NCBI RefSeq assembly: GCF_000688415.1
Contig: NZ_JIAH01000007.1
Span: forward strand, 215,746-279,745
Direction of reading: 5' to 3'
Source of the DNA: Corynebacterium pseudodiphtheriticum DSM 44287
Lineage (GTDB): Bacteria > Actinomycetota > Actinomycetes > Mycobacteriales > Mycobacteriaceae
Length of the DNA stretch: 64,000 nt
Position numbers and translations under genes: made by a program. The notes below the pieces were generated by a model. The model saw only the letters and a list, made by a program, of their open reading frames with translations, made no database searches and had not been told where the DNA came from. Positions 9,829 through 21,103 of the stretch are shown here, piece after piece (within the stretch, counting starts at the first letter, position 1; each line of letters starts with the position of its first letter).

Positions 9829-10385
9829 CGTCCCAATCTGATGAGACGAATTCCCACCAACAGTTTCACAAAGAACAGCAGCTCGACGAAAAGAAATTAG
9901 CAGCGTATACCGCGTTGGATCCATTTTCGGTGACGAGCAATAAACCGTGGGAGTTAACCATTACTTCTCGTAAACTGCGCGTCTACGCCACGCTCTTGAT
10001 CCCGATCATCATGGCTGTTCACATTTTTATGGCGTGGCAACTTAGCCTCGAATTTACTGGGGCATCGGTCACTGGCGTCGATTTCATTGCATTTCCCGGC
10101 GTCGGCGTGATTATTTCTGTTTTAGTTTGGCTCGCGCTTTCGCGTCCTCGTGTGCGGGTCAATAGTGATGGCGTAGAAGTCCGTAATATTATCGGAACTC
10201 GGTTTTATTATTGGCAACTCATTTACGGACTATCCGTTCCCGAAGGTGCTCGTATGGCACGTCTCGAACTTCCTGAATTCGAGTATATGCCGTTGTGGGC
10301 GATTCAAGTTTCTGATGGTGCGGACACCATCCAGGCGGTACGAAAATTCCGCGAGCTTGAAGCCCAATACATGCCCGAAGAATAG
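9825..10385 (+). CDS. PH-domain-containing membrane protein
   Basis: 186-residue protein of unknown function, conserved after ribH in corynebacteria and mycobacteria (Rv1417-like position). After a hydrophilic Gln/Lys-rich N-terminal 35 residues there are two hydrophobic segments (about 50-75 and 85-110), then a cytosolic bacterial PH-like domain ([24 protein letters not shown].. about 115-180). ATG 9825 overlaps the ribH TGA; an earlier in-frame codon at 9810 lies inside ribH and is unlikely. Coupling to ribH suggests co-expression with flavin synthesis, but no role in it is shown by the sequence. Confidence 0.82.
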   Translation: MTSQSDETNSHQQFHKEQQLDEKKLAAYTALDPFSVTSNKPWELTITSRKLRVYATLLIPIIMAVHIFMAWQLSLEFTGASVTGVDFIAFPGVGVIISVLVWLALSRPRVRVNSDGVEVRNIIGTRFYYWQLIYGLSVPEGARMARLELPEFEYMPLWAIQVSDGADTIQAVRKFRELEAQYMPEE

Positions 10386-10402
10386 CGAAATTTTTCTTAG
10401 CG

Positions 10403-12436
10403 ATGAGTGATCCAGCAACGTACCGGCCGGCGCCCGGAACTATCCCCACGGAACCCGGCGTCTACAAATTTCGTGATGAGAATCGTCGGGTAGTTTACGT
10501 CGGTAAGGCGAAGAACCTCCGGGCACGTTTATCGAATTATTTCCAGGACATCACGCAACTGCACCCCAGGACACGGCAAATGGTGCAGACCGCAGATTCT
10601 GTGGAATGGACAGTCGTCGCTAGCGAGGTCGAAGCACTTCAGCTGGAGTACACCTGGATCAAGAGATTCGACCCCCGATTTAATGTCATGTACCGCGATG
10701 ACAAGACATATCCGATGCTCGCGGTGTCAGTGGGAGAACAGGTTCCTCGAGTGTTTTTCTACCGGGGGCCAAGAAAACGTGGAGTCCGGTATTTCGGTCC
10801 ATACGCACATGCTTGGGCGGTGCGAGAAACCATGGATTTGTTGTTGCGAGTTTTCCCAATGCGTAGCTGTTCATCCGGTGTATATCGCCGACACGAACGG
10901 TTGGGCAGGCCATGCTTGCTAGGTTATATCGGCAAATGCGATGCGCCGTGTATTGGACGGGTCAGTGCCGATGAACATCGGGAAACCGTGAACGGGTTGG
11001 TTGGTTTCATGCGTGGACGAACTAACGACGTCGTTAAGCGTCTGACTGCAGACATGGAAAAAGCGTCAGAGGAACTCGAATTTGAGAAAGCGGCACGCTT
11101 GCGTGATGACCTAGGGGCGATCGACAAGCTGATGGAGCAGCAGACGGTGGTGCTGGGGGATGGTACGGCAGCAGACCTTATCGCTTTCGCAGATGATGAA
11201 TTGGAAGCTGCAGTGCAGATTTTCCATGTGCGCGATGGACGTATCCGTGGTCAGCGCGGCTGGGTAGTAGAAAAATTGACGGAGCTTCCAGAACTGATAG
11301 AAAATTTTTTGGTCCAGTTCTATTCCGATGCTGCTGAGCGTGAAGAAATGGAAGCAGCGGAAGACGCTAAACTCATTGACAGGCGCGGGGTAGATCAAGA
11401 ATCCAGGCTAGAAATCCAAGAACACGACGAAGCAGCGCGGACTACCACGCGCGATGTGATTCCACGCCAGATCATGGTGCATACCGAACCACAAGATGTT
11501 AAACAGGTATCGACAGTATTATCTGATCTACGTGGTGGGTCAGTGGAAGTTCGGGTACCACAACGAGGCGAGAAAAAAGCCCTCATGGACACCGTGTATC
11601 GGAATGCCCTAGATGCGCTGAAACAGCACAAGCTAAAACGCGTCGGTGATCTCACCGCGCGGTCGGCGGCCCTGCAAGATCTGCAGACTTCTCTGTTCTT
11701 GGATAGCGCCCCGCTACGTATTGAGTGCATCGATATTTCGCATATTCAGGGCACAGACGTGGTCGCGTCATTAGTCGTTTTTGAGGACGGTCTTCCACGC
11801 AAAGCAAGTTATCGTCGTTACCGAATAAAGGAAGCTGCAGGTGGTGGGCATTCAGATGACGTTGCTTCCATCGCTGAGGTCACGCGGCGACGGTTCAAGC
11901 GTCACCAGGATGATAAATTGCATGTGCCTGATGAAGAATTTGAAGCGAGCACGTTTGCAGACGAGGACGTCACAGAAGAATCCGCGGATGGGAATCGTTT
12001 TGCCTACCCACCGCAATTATTCGTCGTCGATGGTGGCTTACCGCAGGTTAATGCAGCACAGAAAGTTTTCGATGATCTTGGCGTTAACGATGTAGCATTG
12101 ATTGGTTTGGCTAAACGGCTCGAAGAAATCTGGGTTCCCGGTGAAGAAGAGCCGATTATCCTTCCACGCGGCAGTGAAGCACTTTATTTGCTGCAGCACA
12201 TTCGCGACGAAGCACATCGCTTTGCAATTAGCTATCACCGTCAGCAGCGTTCCAAGCGCATGCGCAGCTCAGCGTTAGACGCGGTACCTGGCTTGGGTCC
12301 AGCCCGGCGCGCAGATTTGGTGAAGCATTTTGGTTCGGTCAAAAAGTTAAAGCAAGCCAGCGTGAAGGAAATTACTGAGGTGAAGGGGTTTGGTCCTGCG
12401 TTAGCAGAAAGTATTTATGCTGCGCTCCATAAGTAA
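10403..12436 (+). CDS. uvrC: Excinuclease ABC subunit C
   Basis: Nuclease subunit of nucleotide excision repair, cutting the damaged strand on both sides of a lesion bound by UvrAB. 677 residues. Order: GIY-YIG nuclease domain (about 10-95, [22 protein letters not shown]), UVR helical region (about 205-240, [13 protein letters not shown]), RNase H-like domain (about 385-580, with [17 protein letters not shown] and [13 protein letters not shown]) and C-terminal helix-hairpin-helix pair ([21 protein letters not shown]). The segment VTEESADGN around 525 is a charged insert. Standard actinobacterial neighbour of rapZ-yvcK-whiA. Confidence 0.97.
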   Translation: MSDPATYRPAPGTIPTEPGVYKFRDENRRVVYVGKAKNLRARLSNYFQDITQLHPRTRQMVQTADSVEWTVVASEVEALQLEYTWIKRFDPRFNVMYRDDKTYPMLAVSVGEQVPRVFFYRGPRKRGVRYFGPYAHAWAVRETMDLLLRVFPMRSCSSGVYRRHERLGRPCLLGYIGKCDAPCIGRVSADEHRETVNGLVGFMRGRTNDVVKRLTADMEKASEELEFEKAARLRDDLGAIDKLMEQQTVVLGDGTAADLIAFADDELEAAVQIFHVRDGRIRGQRGWVVEKLTELPELIENFLVQFYSDAAEREEMEAAEDAKLIDRRGVDQESRLEIQEHDEAARTTTRDVIPRQIMVHTEPQDVKQVSTVLSDLRGGSVEVRVPQRGEKKALMDTVYRNALDALKQHKLKRVGDLTARSAALQDLQTSLFLDSAPLRIECIDISHIQGTDVVASLVVFEDGLPRKASYRRYRIKEAAGGGHSDDVASIAEVTRRRFKRHQDDKLHVPDEEFEASTFADEDVTEESADGNRFAYPPQLFVVDGGLPQVNAAQKVFDDLGVNDVALIGLAKRLEEIWVPGEEEPIILPRGSEALYLLQHIRDEAHRFAISYHRQQRSKRMRSSALDAVPGLGPARRADLVKHFGSVKKLKQASVKEITEVKGFGPALAESIYAALHK

Positions 12437-12468
12437 GGAAGCGAATCGCACTGGTGTGATCCAGCGAC

Positions 12469-12474
12469 TATGCT
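12469..12474 (+). promoter_or_regulatory. -10 hexamer TATGCT, leaderless rapZ
   Basis: TATGCT ends 7 nt before ATG 12482, consistent with transcription starting at the initiation codon. The hexamer contains the alternative ATG at 12470, arguing against that start. Confidence 0.5.
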
Positions 12475-12481
12475 TTACAGC

Positions 12482-13354
12482 ATGACCGCATTCGCCACGT
12501 CGCCAATTTTGCTTACCGGAATGTCTGGAGCCGGCCTGTCTACAGCTGCTCGTGTACTGGAAGACAAAGGGTTCTATGTCGCTCATAATTTGCCACCGGA
12601 GCTTATGGTGCAGTTGTTTGATTTGTGTGCAGACGACAATTCCCCGGTTGACAAAGTGGCAGTCGTAGCGGATGTTCGCTCGCGTATGTTTGGTGGCTCG
12701 ATCTTGTCTGCTATGGATGAGCTAAAGAATCGGAATATGCCGGTCACAGTTTTGTTTATGGATGCCCGTGACGATGTTTTGATTCGGCGTTTTGATTCGG
12801 TGCGCAGAACCCACCCGTTGCAAGAAAAAGATACCTTGCAAATCGGTATTGAACGAGAACGGGCAGCAATTTCTGCACTCAAAGAACGAGCTGACGTCAT
12901 TATCGATTCTTCAAATCTGTCTGTGCATGATTTACGTCGTGCAATGGAAGCCAGTTTCGGTTCCACAGGTCTGGATAAGCAGCATGTCACTGTCGAGTCA
13001 TTTGGGTTTAAACATGGGGCACCACGGGATGCGGATTTGGTCCTCGATGTGCGATTTTTGCCTAATCCGTATTGGGTTCCGGAATTGCGAGAATACCGCG
13101 GCACCGATGGGCCAGTAGCCGACTATGTCTTGGCTAGCCCGGCTGCTCATAGTTTTATCGCGAATTTCGAGAAGATGCTTGATTCCATGCTTGATGGTTA
13201 TCGGCACGAAGGTAAAAATTTCATCACGGTGGCAATAGGTTGTACTGGTGGTCATCATCGATCAGTTGCCATTTCGGAGGAGCTTGCTCGGAGGCTGCGG
13301 ATCCGTGATGAACTCGAGGTTACTATCATGCATCGTGATTTTGAGTGCTCTTAG
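12482..13354 (+). CDS. rapZ: RapZ/YvcJ-family nucleotide-binding protein, atypical Walker A
   Basis: 290-residue member of the RapZ family (P-loop NTPase-like N-terminal domain and C-terminal RNA/metabolite-binding domain). In E. coli RapZ directs RNase E to the sRNA GlmZ; the actinobacterial role is not settled. The N-terminal loop reads [11 protein letters not shown] (residues 13-23): the position normally Lys or Arg is Leu19 (CTG). Other signatures are intact: [29 protein letters not shown], and the C-terminal [13 protein letters not shown] with its His pair. ATG 12482 is chosen from the -10 position; ATG 12470 would add four residues. Lies in the conserved uvrC-rapZ-yvcK-whiA order. Confidence 0.92.
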   Translation: MTAFATSPILLTGMSGAGLSTAARVLEDKGFYVAHNLPPELMVQLFDLCADDNSPVDKVAVVADVRSRMFGGSILSAMDELKNRNMPVTVLFMDARDDVLIRRFDSVRRTHPLQEKDTLQIGIERERAAISALKERADVIIDSSNLSVHDLRRAMEASFGSTGLDKQHVTVESFGFKHGAPRDADLVLDVRFLPNPYWVPELREYRGTDGPVADYVLASPAAHSFIANFEKMLDSMLDGYRHEGKNFITVAIGCTGGHHRSVAISEELARRLRIRDELEVTIMHRDFECS

Positions 13355-13450
13355 CTGCCTTAGGGGTCGAAGACAGAATTGTTGCTAGAGACCCTAGGTA
13401 CTGCTCCTTAGTACCCGCACTCCGTATATGTAATACAACCTACGAAGGAA

Positions 13451-13456
13451 TAATAC
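13451..13456 (+). promoter_or_regulatory. -10-like TAATAC before yvcK
   Basis: TAATAC ends 6 nt before ATG 13463, giving a leaderless geometry. The AAGGAA at 13445-13450 would be about 12 nt from the start, too far for a good ribosome site. The last base of the hexamer is not the usual T, so this is weaker than the other examples. Confidence 0.35.
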
Positions 13457-13462
13457 TGCGCT

Positions 13463-14578
13463 ATGGCTGCAGAGTCAGAACAGTCCGAACAGCCCGAATC
13501 AACCCCATCGAACGCGGTGTCTTCGCGTGTCTTAGAAGTCCAGCAAGGTCAGAAACAGCCAGGCCCCTTACGTATTGCCTCATTAGGGGGCGGCCATGGG
13601 CTGTTTCAAACGCTGAAAGCTGCGCGACGGCTTGCTCCAGAGGATATTTCGGCAATCGTCACTGTCGCTGATGACGGTGGTAGTTCTGGGCGATTGCGTA
13701 AGGAATTCGATATGATTCCGCCTGGTGACCTCCGCATGGCGTTAGTCGCCTTGTCAGTGCGCGATGATGCGGAAGGTAAGTTTTGGGAACAGACCCTTCA
13801 ACATCGGTTTGGTGGTAGTGGCGCGCTGGCTGGTCATGCCTTAGGTAATTTATTGATTACCGGTTTGAAAGAAATTCTTGGTCAGGAACAGGCCGCTCTC
13901 GATGCGGTCATGCGACTCACCGGTGCTCAGGGCCGGGTACTGCCGGTGTGTACAGAGCCGTTGGATATTCAAGCGGACGTGTCTGGTCTAGATGACGACC
14001 CAAGGGTAATGCGTTCAGTTCGTGGTCAGGTAGCTGTCGCATCGACACCAGGGCAGGTACGGCGAGTCAGTGTTATTCCAGAAAACCCTGAAATTAACCC
14101 CGCAGCACTCGAGGCTATCCGTGGAGCTGATCTGGTCACGCTAGGCCCCGGCTCATGGTTTTCTAGTGTGATCCCGCATCTTGTGCTTCCACAGGTAGTG
14201 CGTGCAATTAATGAGTCCGATGCTTTAAGAATCTTGGTGCTCAACCTCAATGGTGAGCCTGGCGAAACGCAGGGATTTTCCTATGAGCGTCATATCCACG
14301 TCTTAGCGCAACATGCGCCGGGCTTGCATGTCGACGTAGTCATTTGTGATTCGGCATCGGTAACCTCGGAATCTGAGCGCGAATATTTGCAGAAAGCAGC
14401 GCGCATTCTGCAGGCCTCGATGGTTTTTGCTGATGTTCGAGAAATCGACGAGGCTGGCAGAGCAAGTTCGCGACATGATGAACTAAAACTGGCCCAGGTT
14501 CTGAGCGATGTTTACGTTAGATACACCCATGACCAGGAGCCGGCCGAAATTGAACCAACCGAAGAGAAACAGGGGTGA
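13463..14578 (+). CDS. yvcK: YvcK/CofD-like gluconeogenesis factor
   Basis: 371-residue protein of the YvcK family, which binds UDP-sugars and influences cell shape, carbon metabolism and peptidoglycan synthesis in Bacillus and mycobacteria (CuvA). About 30 Ser/Gln-rich residues precede the CofD-like fold. Motifs: [59 protein letters not shown] and [15 protein letters not shown]. Located between rapZ and whiA as in most Gram-positive bacteria. Four nucleotides separate its stop from the whiA start. Confidence 0.95.
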   Translation: MAAESEQSEQPESTPSNAVSSRVLEVQQGQKQPGPLRIASLGGGHGLFQTLKAARRLAPEDISAIVTVADDGGSSGRLRKEFDMIPPGDLRMALVALSVRDDAEGKFWEQTLQHRFGGSGALAGHALGNLLITGLKEILGQEQAALDAVMRLTGAQGRVLPVCTEPLDIQADVSGLDDDPRVMRSVRGQVAVASTPGQVRRVSVIPENPEINPAALEAIRGADLVTLGPGSWFSSVIPHLVLPQVVRAINESDALRILVLNLNGEPGETQGFSYERHIHVLAQHAPGLHVDVVICDSASVTSESEREYLQKAARILQASMVFADVREIDEAGRASSRHDELKLAQVLSDVYVRYTHDQEPAEIEPTEEKQG

Positions 14579-14582
14579 CGCG

Positions 14583-15605
14583 ATGGGACTGACAGAACAG
14601 GTCCAAGAAGAACTCACCAGGGTGGTTCCGACGAAACAATCTGCTCGAAGCGCGGAAGTCGCCGCTATCCTACGTCTTGCATCCACCATGGAAGTCGTAG
14701 GTGATGCACTCACCTTTGAAGTAGAACTCAGTTCACGGGCGGTTGCGGAACGTTTGGCCAAAGACATAGAAGAATTGTTTAATATCGTGATTCGCCCCAC
14801 TCCCACGGGCCTAGCAGGTACGCACAAGACTCCTCGGTACCAGTTGCGAATTAGCCGGAATGCGAAAACCATTGCCCGGCGACTCGGTTTGGTCACGAAA
14901 TCCGGGCACCCCGTGGTCGGGTTACCACCGCAGGTGATTTCCGGGACTATCGCTGATAATGAAGCAGCTTGGCGTGGGGCTTTTTTGGCGCAAGGATTGT
15001 TGACCGAACCTGGTCGTTCTTCTTCGCTGGAAGTTGCTTGTCCGTGCCAAGAGGCCGCGTTGGCGTTGGTAGGTTGTGCGCGCAGGCTTGGCATATCCGC
15101 AAAGACGAAGGAATCACGTGGGACTGATCGCGTGGTTATCCGCGACGGGGAAGCAATTGGCGCATTGTTGACACGCATGGGGGCGCAAATGACGCGTTTA
15201 GAGTGGGACGAAAAGCGCCTGCGTCGGGAAGCGCGTGCCTCACAAAACCGTTTGGCCAATTTCGATGATGCTAATTTGCGTCGCTCTGCACGTGCGGCAG
15301 TTACTGCAGCTGCCCGGGTACACCGCGCAATGGAAATTTTGGGAGATGACGTGCCCGAGCACTTGGCTGAGGCAGGTAATCTGCGAGTGAAATACAGGCA
15401 GGCTTCCTTAGAAGAACTCGGTCGCCTCGGGGATCCGCAAATGACGAAAGATGCGGTAGCCGGACGTATCCGCAGATTGCTGTCAATGGCTGATAAACGC
15501 GCAGAAGAACTTGGGATTCCGGATACCTCAGAAGGCATTGATGAAGACCTCTTCGACGATGATTTGGGAGGCGCTGAGCACTTCACCGGCGAGGGAGATA
15601 GTTAA
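14583..15605 (+). CDS. whiA: Sporulation/cell-division regulator WhiA
   Basis: 340-residue DNA-binding regulator: an N-terminal domain related to LAGLIDADG homing endonucleases (about 1-215) and a C-terminal helix-turn-helix domain (about 225-325, [23 protein letters not shown]). In Streptomyces WhiA works with WhiB in sporulation septation; in non-sporulating relatives it affects cell division. ATG 14583 follows an AGGGGTGA ribosome site 4 nt after yvcK; the frame is open further upstream inside yvcK but that stretch is out of the family alignment. An acidic tail ([13 protein letters not shown]) ends the protein. Confidence 0.95.
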   Translation: MGLTEQVQEELTRVVPTKQSARSAEVAAILRLASTMEVVGDALTFEVELSSRAVAERLAKDIEELFNIVIRPTPTGLAGTHKTPRYQLRISRNAKTIARRLGLVTKSGHPVVGLPPQVISGTIADNEAAWRGAFLAQGLLTEPGRSSSLEVACPCQEAALALVGCARRLGISAKTKESRGTDRVVIRDGEAIGALLTRMGAQMTRLEWDEKRLRREARASQNRLANFDDANLRRSARAAVTAAARVHRAMEILGDDVPEHLAEAGNLRVKYRQASLEELGRLGDPQMTKDAVAGRIRRLLSMADKRAEELGIPDTSEGIDEDLFDDDLGGAEHFTGEGDS

Positions 15606-15632
15606 GAGCCGACGAAGTCCTAAAATACCGGG

Positions 15633-16691
<1,059 letters not shown>

Positions 16692-16697
16692 CCTTGT

Positions 16698-16715
16698 TAC
16701 AAGCTTTTGCTTGTA
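16698..16715 (+). other. Hairpin between gap and pgk
   Basis: Perfect 7-bp stem (TACAAGC / GCTTGTA) closing a TTTT loop, starting 7 nt after the gap stop. No U-tract follows, so it is more likely an RNA-processing or stability element than a full terminator. Confidence 0.4.
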
Positions 16716-16755
16716 CACTCGCACACGAAAACCTGATCGCGTAAAGGAAAATACA

Positions 16756-17970
16756 TTGGCATTTCGAAAGCTAGCGCAATTGTTGGAGCAGGACCTCGAG
16801 TCCCGGCATGTTTTGTTGCGGGCAGATTTAAATGTACCGCTGACAGATGAGGGAGAAATCGCTGATCCGGGTCGCATTACCGCAGCTTTGCCAACGATCC
16901 AGGCACTTGTTGCTGCCGGCGCCAAAGTCGTTATTGCTGCTCACCTGGGACGTCCAAAGGGGCAGTTTAACCAGAAATATTCGCTGGCCCCGGTTGCAGA
17001 AGCGCTTTCAGATGAACTAGGTCAGTGGGTGGCATTGGCTCAGGATGTTACTGGAGAAGACGCACACGAACGCGCCAATGGGCTGAACGACGGCGACGTT
17101 TTGTTGTTGGAAAATGTGAGGTTCGACGCACGTGAAACTTCCAAAGACGCTTCGGAACGCGCAGAATTCGCCGCGGAACTGGCTGCCTTGGCAGCTGATG
17201 ACGGTGTGTTTGTCTCGGATGGATTCGGTGTCGTCCACCGTGCACAGGCATCGGTTTACGACGTCGCGAACAAACTTGATGCCTACGCCGGATACTTGGT
17301 GGAAGCCGAGTTGGAAAAGTTGTCCGCTGTAGCCGATAATCCAGAGCAAGATTACACCGTGGTGTTGGGTGGATCGAAAGTATCCGACAAGCTGGGCGTT
17401 ATTGAAGCATTGGCTGGAAAAGCCCAAAACATCATTATCGGTGGTGGAATGTGCTATACTTTCCTCGCGGCACAAGGCTATAACGTGCAGAATTCCTTGC
17501 TGCAGGAAGACATGATCGATACCTGCAAGCAGCTGTTAGACCGCTTTGGCGATAAAATCTGCTTGCCAGTCGATTTGCTCGCTGCGGATGAATTTTCAGC
17601 CGACGCAAACACAAAAATCGTAGAATTGGCTGCGATTCCAGAGGGATGGCTCTCGCCAGATATCGGGCCAAAATCCGTACAAAAATTCGCAGAACTAATT
17701 ACTTCGTCGAAGACTGTTTTCTGGAATGGTCCAATGGGGGTTTTCGAAAAAGAACCATTTGCGCGAGGCACAGAAGGCGTGGCAAAGGCCATCATTGCAG
17801 CTACCAGCAACGGTGCATTCACTGTCGTTGGCGGTGGGGACTCTGCATCAGCCGTGCGGGCTTTGGGGCTTGATGAGAGCGGATTTAGCCACATTTCGAC
17901 AGGTGGTGGAGCATCTCTGGAGTTCTTAGAAGGGAAAGCACTACCGGGCGTTGCCGTCCTGGCTGGTTAA
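16756..17970 (+). CDS. pgk: Phosphoglycerate kinase
   Basis: Glycolytic kinase making ATP and 3-phosphoglycerate. 404 residues when started at TTG 16756, which aligns with the family N-terminus (AFRKLAQLL.. [12 protein letters not shown]) and has AAAGGA 6 nt upstream; the open frame further upstream runs into the intergenic hairpin. Motifs: [38 protein letters not shown], the WNGPMGVFE loop and the terminal [13 protein letters not shown]. Middle gene of gap-pgk-tpiA. Confidence 0.96.
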   Translation: MAFRKLAQLLEQDLESRHVLLRADLNVPLTDEGEIADPGRITAALPTIQALVAAGAKVVIAAHLGRPKGQFNQKYSLAPVAEALSDELGQWVALAQDVTGEDAHERANGLNDGDVLLLENVRFDARETSKDASERAEFAAELAALAADDGVFVSDGFGVVHRAQASVYDVANKLDAYAGYLVEAELEKLSAVADNPEQDYTVVLGGSKVSDKLGVIEALAGKAQNIIIGGGMCYTFLAAQGYNVQNSLLQEDMIDTCKQLLDRFGDKICLPVDLLAADEFSADANTKIVELAAIPEGWLSPDIGPKSVQKFAELITSSKTVFWNGPMGVFEKEPFARGTEGVAKAIIAATSNGAFTVVGGGDSASAVRALGLDESGFSHISTGGGASLEFLEGKALPGVAVLAG

Positions 17971-18012
17971 TAATTTCTGGAAATCCGCGTAAATCACAAG
18001 AAGGAGAAGCAC

Positions 18013-18792
18013 ATGCCACGAACTCCATTGATCGCCGGCAACTGGAAGATGAATCTTGATCACCTTGAAGCGATTAAAAACATCCAGAAGCTGACTTTCG
18101 CTTTGCCGAAAGAATATTACGAGCAGGTAGATATCGCGGTATTAGCACCATTCACTGATCTGCGCTCAATTCAAACCGTAGTGAACGGGGAGAAAATGAA
18201 GATCAGTTACGGCGCCCAAAACCTAGCTCCACAAGAAAAAGGAGCATATACAGGAGATATTTCTGCCCCGATGTTGGCAAAACTCGGCTGCGAATGGGTT
18301 ATCCTGGGGCACTCCGAACGCCGTCAACACCATCATGAAACTTCAGATTTGGTGTCGCAAAAGGCACAAGTCGCACACAAGCACGGAATTAAACCGATAG
18401 TGTGCGTAGGAGAGTCCTTGGATATCCGTGAATCTGGCAGCTATCTCGATTATATCGTCGAGCAAGCCCGCAATTCGCTGGATGGTTTGGAAGCTCAGCA
18501 GCTGAAAAACACAGTCCTGGCATACGAGCCGGTTTGGGCAATTGGTACCGGTAAGGCAGCGTCGCCGAAAGATGCACAAGAAGTTTGCCAAGCATTGCGA
18601 ACCTTAGTTCGGAGACTTTCAGACGACGAAACAGCTGATGCTATTAGGATCCTGTACGGCGGTTCCGTGCAGACTGATTCGATCGCTGATATCGTCGCAC
18701 AGCCTGATATCGATGGTGGCTTGGTCGGCGGAGCGTCGCTAGATGGAGAAGAATTTGCCAAATTGGCCGCTGCGTCCGTCGCGCAACTCTAG
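18013..18792 (+). CDS. tpiA: Triosephosphate isomerase
   Basis: Interconverts dihydroxyacetone phosphate and glyceraldehyde 3-phosphate. 259-residue TIM barrel with NWKMNLD (catalytic Lys), LGHSERR (His electrophile), [15 protein letters not shown] (catalytic Glu) and YGGSVQTDS near the C-terminus. AAGGAG lies 7 nt before ATG 18013. Last gene of the glycolytic set here; in C. glutamicum ppc follows, but in this window the next gene is secG. Confidence 0.97.
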   Translation: MPRTPLIAGNWKMNLDHLEAIKNIQKLTFALPKEYYEQVDIAVLAPFTDLRSIQTVVNGEKMKISYGAQNLAPQEKGAYTGDISAPMLAKLGCEWVILGHSERRQHHHETSDLVSQKAQVAHKHGIKPIVCVGESLDIRESGSYLDYIVEQARNSLDGLEAQQLKNTVLAYEPVWAIGTGKAASPKDAQEVCQALRTLVRRLSDDETADAIRILYGGSVQTDSIADIVAQPDIDGGLVGGASLDGEEFAKLAAASVAQL

Positions 18793-18935
18793 CTTGTAAG
18801 CGAAGCTTGTACGTAGATTGAATTATTTCCTGTAATCATGCTCGTCTGGCTGAGCTTTACAGCGTTGCAAGTTACGATGCTGTAAGGTTGTGCACAATCC
18901 TCTAGAACAGTCACGCATTGCGTGGCTAAAATGGG

Positions 18936-18941
18936 TATACT
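18936..18941 (+). promoter_or_regulatory. -10 hexamer TATACT for secG
   Basis: TATACT about 50 nt before the secG start, in a 199-nt intergenic stretch. A -35 box is not clear (TTGCGT upstream is too close). Upstream of it, around 18853-18882, is an imperfect inverted repeat (TTACAGCGT / ATGCTGTAA) that may form a weak terminator for tpiA. Confidence 0.45.
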
Positions 18942-18991
18942 TAACGCACGGCAAGCCCATACAACTCGCACTTTCGTGAAGGAACACCTGA

Positions 18992-19228
18992 ATGCAATTA
19001 ACGCTGCAGATCATCCTGCTGGTGACAGCTATTTTGATGACCATTTTCGTTCTGCTCCATAAGGGCAAAGGCGGCGGTCTGTCGAGTTTGTTTGGTGGCG
19101 GGGTGCAGTCGAATTTGTCAGGTTCTACTGTCGTCGAGAAAAACCTGACGCGTTATACGATTGTTTTGGCGTTAATTTGGATTGCCGCGATCGTCGCCTT
19201 GAACTTGTTGCAGGCTTATAATTTATAG
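18992..19228 (+). CDS. secG: Preprotein translocase subunit SecG
   Basis: 78-residue inner-membrane subunit of the SecYEG protein export channel. Two membrane segments (about 3-22 and 50-74) flank the conserved cytosolic loop HKGKGGGLSSLFGGG. AAGGAAC lies 7-10 nt before ATG 18992. A strong bidirectional terminator follows. Standard position after the glycolytic genes in actinobacteria. Confidence 0.93.
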   Translation: MQLTLQIILLVTAILMTIFVLLHKGKGGGLSSLFGGGVQSNLSGSTVVEKNLTRYTIVLALIWIAAIVALNLLQAYNL

Positions 19229-19258
19229 GTGGAGGCTTCCGAGCAAATTCCTGCATAA

Positions 19259-19303
19259 AATATCCACCGGTGGAGGTTAACTCCCACCGGTGGATATTCT
19301 TTT
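19259..19303 (+). terminator. Bidirectional intrinsic terminator, secG/pgl
   Basis: Perfect 15-bp inverted repeat: left arm 19259-19273 (AATATCCACCGGTGG), right arm 19284-19298, 10-nt loop, followed by CTTTT on the + strand. On the - strand the stem is followed by TTTTA, so it can stop transcription from both the secG side and the pgl side. Confidence 0.85.
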
Positions 19304-19335
19304 GTGTGGGGCTCGTGATCGCGAGCAACCCACAC
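19304..19335. terminator. Second hairpin between secG and pgl
   Basis: GTGTGGG-GCTCG paired with CGAGC-CCCACAC through a 6-nt loop, with an AA bulge on the right arm. No clear U-tract on either strand; probably backs up the adjacent terminator. Confidence 0.5.
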
Positions 19336-19386
19336 GCCTAATGTTTTGATTTGTTGCGCGCTTTAGAATGCGCGCAAGCAGAGCAG

Positions 19387-20109
19387 TTAGTGCGCCGGGA
19401 TTACATCGCTAAAGAGAAGCGATTCAATGCGGCCGTGTACGAGTGTGGCAGGGCATGAAGCATCTGGAGAAGTGGTGGAAACTAAGCGAGCGATCGCCTC
19501 AGATTTATTTTGACCTGCTGCCAACAGCCAAATTCGGTCAGATTGGGCAACCTTCTTTAAACCTAAGCTCAAACGCTGCGCGGGAGGTTTCGGGGAATCA
19601 GTCACGATAATGACAGCGGAATTGTCTTTTAACCCTGCATGGTGCGGGAACAAGGAATTGATATGCCCATCATCGCCGACGCCTGCCAGGTGGATGTCAA
19701 AACCAGCGGGCGCGAATTTTTCGAGCATCGCGGTGTATTCCTGTGCACGTTCTGCCAGATCATCTGCACCGGTTAATCCATAGCCGTGGATATTGGTTTC
19801 GGGTATATCCAGTTGATCGAGGAACGCTCGCCGCGCTTGTCCTTCGTTTGATTCTTTGTCGGAAATAGCTAGGTTTCGTTCATCGCCAAAGAAAAAGTGG
19901 ACACCAGACCATTCGATATCGGAATCCGTCGTAGCCAACGCCTCTAACACTGCAATCCCGGAAGTTCCTCCTGTGAGAACTACGCGAACGATGCCGTCAT
20001 CATGCGAGCCACCCCCAGTATTTTGGATTTCAGAAACCAATTCTACGAAGCGGTGCGCAACCTTGGAAACTAGGTCGTGTTTATCTCTAGCAGGGAAAAT
20101 CGTGGTCAT
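19387..20109 (-). CDS. pgl: 6-phosphogluconolactonase
   Basis: Hydrolyses 6-phosphogluconolactone in the oxidative pentose phosphate pathway. 240 residues (DevB/SOL type) with LTGGTSGIAVLEAL, FFFGDERNLAISDKESN and GVGDDGHINSLFPHH. ATG 20109 (MTTIFPARDKHDLV) is chosen because it starts just before the family domain and 4 nt after opcA; an open frame continues upstream through opcA but is not coding. Last gene of the tkt-tal/zwf/opcA/pgl run. Confidence 0.94.
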   Translation of the reverse strand: MTTIFPARDKHDLVSKVAHRFVELVSEIQNTGGGSHDDGIVRVVLTGGTSGIAVLEALATTDSDIEWSGVHFFFGDERNLAISDKESNEGQARRAFLDQLDIPETNIHGYGLTGADDLAERAQEYTAMLEKFAPAGFDIHLAGVGDDGHINSLFPHHAGLKDNSAVIIVTDSPKPPAQRLSLGLKKVAQSDRIWLLAAGQNKSEAIARLVSTTSPDASCPATLVHGRIESLLFSDVIPAH

Positions 20110-20113
20110 AGTT

Positions 20114-21061
20114 TTATCCTTCGGCGTGTGAGTTATCGAAGTAGATGGCCCGTAACGCCCGCGCATAGGTTTCGTCTGGTTCCAAATGCCGTAGCTCTTC
20201 AGATAGACGTTCTGCCCAACTGCGAACGTTGAGGGCAACGAGATTACGCGCGGCTCCGGGCACCTGGACACCAACGGTGTGGCTATCGGCGCGGGTGATG
20301 CTAATTGCTTCTCCATCGTCCATCACCAGTGTCAGGCTTTCGACAGCAAACTGTTCTTCGCCTTGGTGGTTAGCGTCGTCGGCTGAACTGCTATCGGGCA
20401 TGGCAGTGGTTCTAGTGACCGGAACGCCTAGGGCATCGGCCAACCAACCTGCAGCAATCGCGTGTTCTGGACCTTGGTTGCCGCTGATGTTGATAGACCG
20501 TACCTCGTGATGTGGGTAACGGTCCAAAGCAGATGCAACGATGCCACGCCAAGCGGTAATCGCAGACCATGCCGTATCTGAGTCACCGGGGGAATAGTTG
20601 CGAGATAACTGCGAGAAATCCTGTGCACTGGTAATGCGGCGTTGCGCAATCTTGCCGATTGGATCTTCTGCTGGGCTCTCCGGATGAACGTTGGGCCACC
20701 AGGCCACGATCGGAGTATCTGGGAGCAATAATGGGGTCACGATGGACGAAGGGTGGTGAGCCATCGCGCCGTTAAGCGTCATGACGACGATCTCAGAAGC
20801 GCCGGCCTCACCGCCAACGCGAAGCTCTGCATCAAGGTAGGTCTCATCCATGGAGTCGCCCGTCAACAAGATCAGTACACGTGCTGGGTGCTCGTGCGAA
20901 GCATCACGGCTGGCACGCAGGATTGCTTCTACGTCATCACTGGCAGAGGCCACGATGATCAGAGTTAGCACCCGTCCAGTAGTTAGCGTGTAGTGTTCTT
21001 GGGCGAGATTTAGTTCGCGGGCAATGTCTGTGGTGGTGGTATCCGTGAGGAAATGAATCAT
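20114..21061 (-). CDS. opcA: Glucose-6-phosphate dehydrogenase assembly protein OpcA
   Basis: 315-residue protein needed in corynebacteria and cyanobacteria for full activity and assembly of glucose-6-phosphate dehydrogenase. N-terminal part is a pseudo-Rossmann domain; the conserved PLLLPDTPIVAWWPNVHPESPA stretch lies around residue 105-125. ATG 21061 has an AAGGAG site. It sits between zwf and pgl, consistent with a role on Zwf, whose gene ends 42 nt upstream. Confidence 0.93.
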   Translation of the reverse strand: MIHFLTDTTTTDIARELNLAQEHYTLTTGRVLTLIIVASASDDVEAILRASRDASHEHPARVLILLTGDSMDETYLDAELRVGGEAGASEIVVMTLNGAMAHHPSSIVTPLLLPDTPIVAWWPNVHPESPAEDPIGKIAQRRITSAQDFSQLSRNYSPGDSDTAWSAITAWRGIVASALDRYPHHEVRSINISGNQGPEHAIAAGWLADALGVPVTRTTAMPDSSSADDANHQGEEQFAVESLTLVMDDGEAISITRADSHTVGVQVPGAARNLVALNVRSWAERLSEELRHLEPDETYARALRAIYFDNSHAEG

Positions 21062-21103
21062 GGTTGTTAATTACTCCTTGTACAGGTCAATCACGGACAC
21101 AGA

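Noticed and set aside
13345..13671. 108-codon open frame between rapZ and yvcK
   Set aside because: Mostly an alternate reading of yvcK with Arg/Cys-rich translation and no ribosome site.
14508..14582. Longer WhiA start within yvcK
   Set aside because: ATG 14583 has a good ribosome site and matches WhiA N-termini; the upstream 25 codons are yvcK read in another frame.
20110..20316. N-terminal extension of the pgl frame
   Set aside because: It overlaps opcA out of frame and shows no similarity to the lactonase family.
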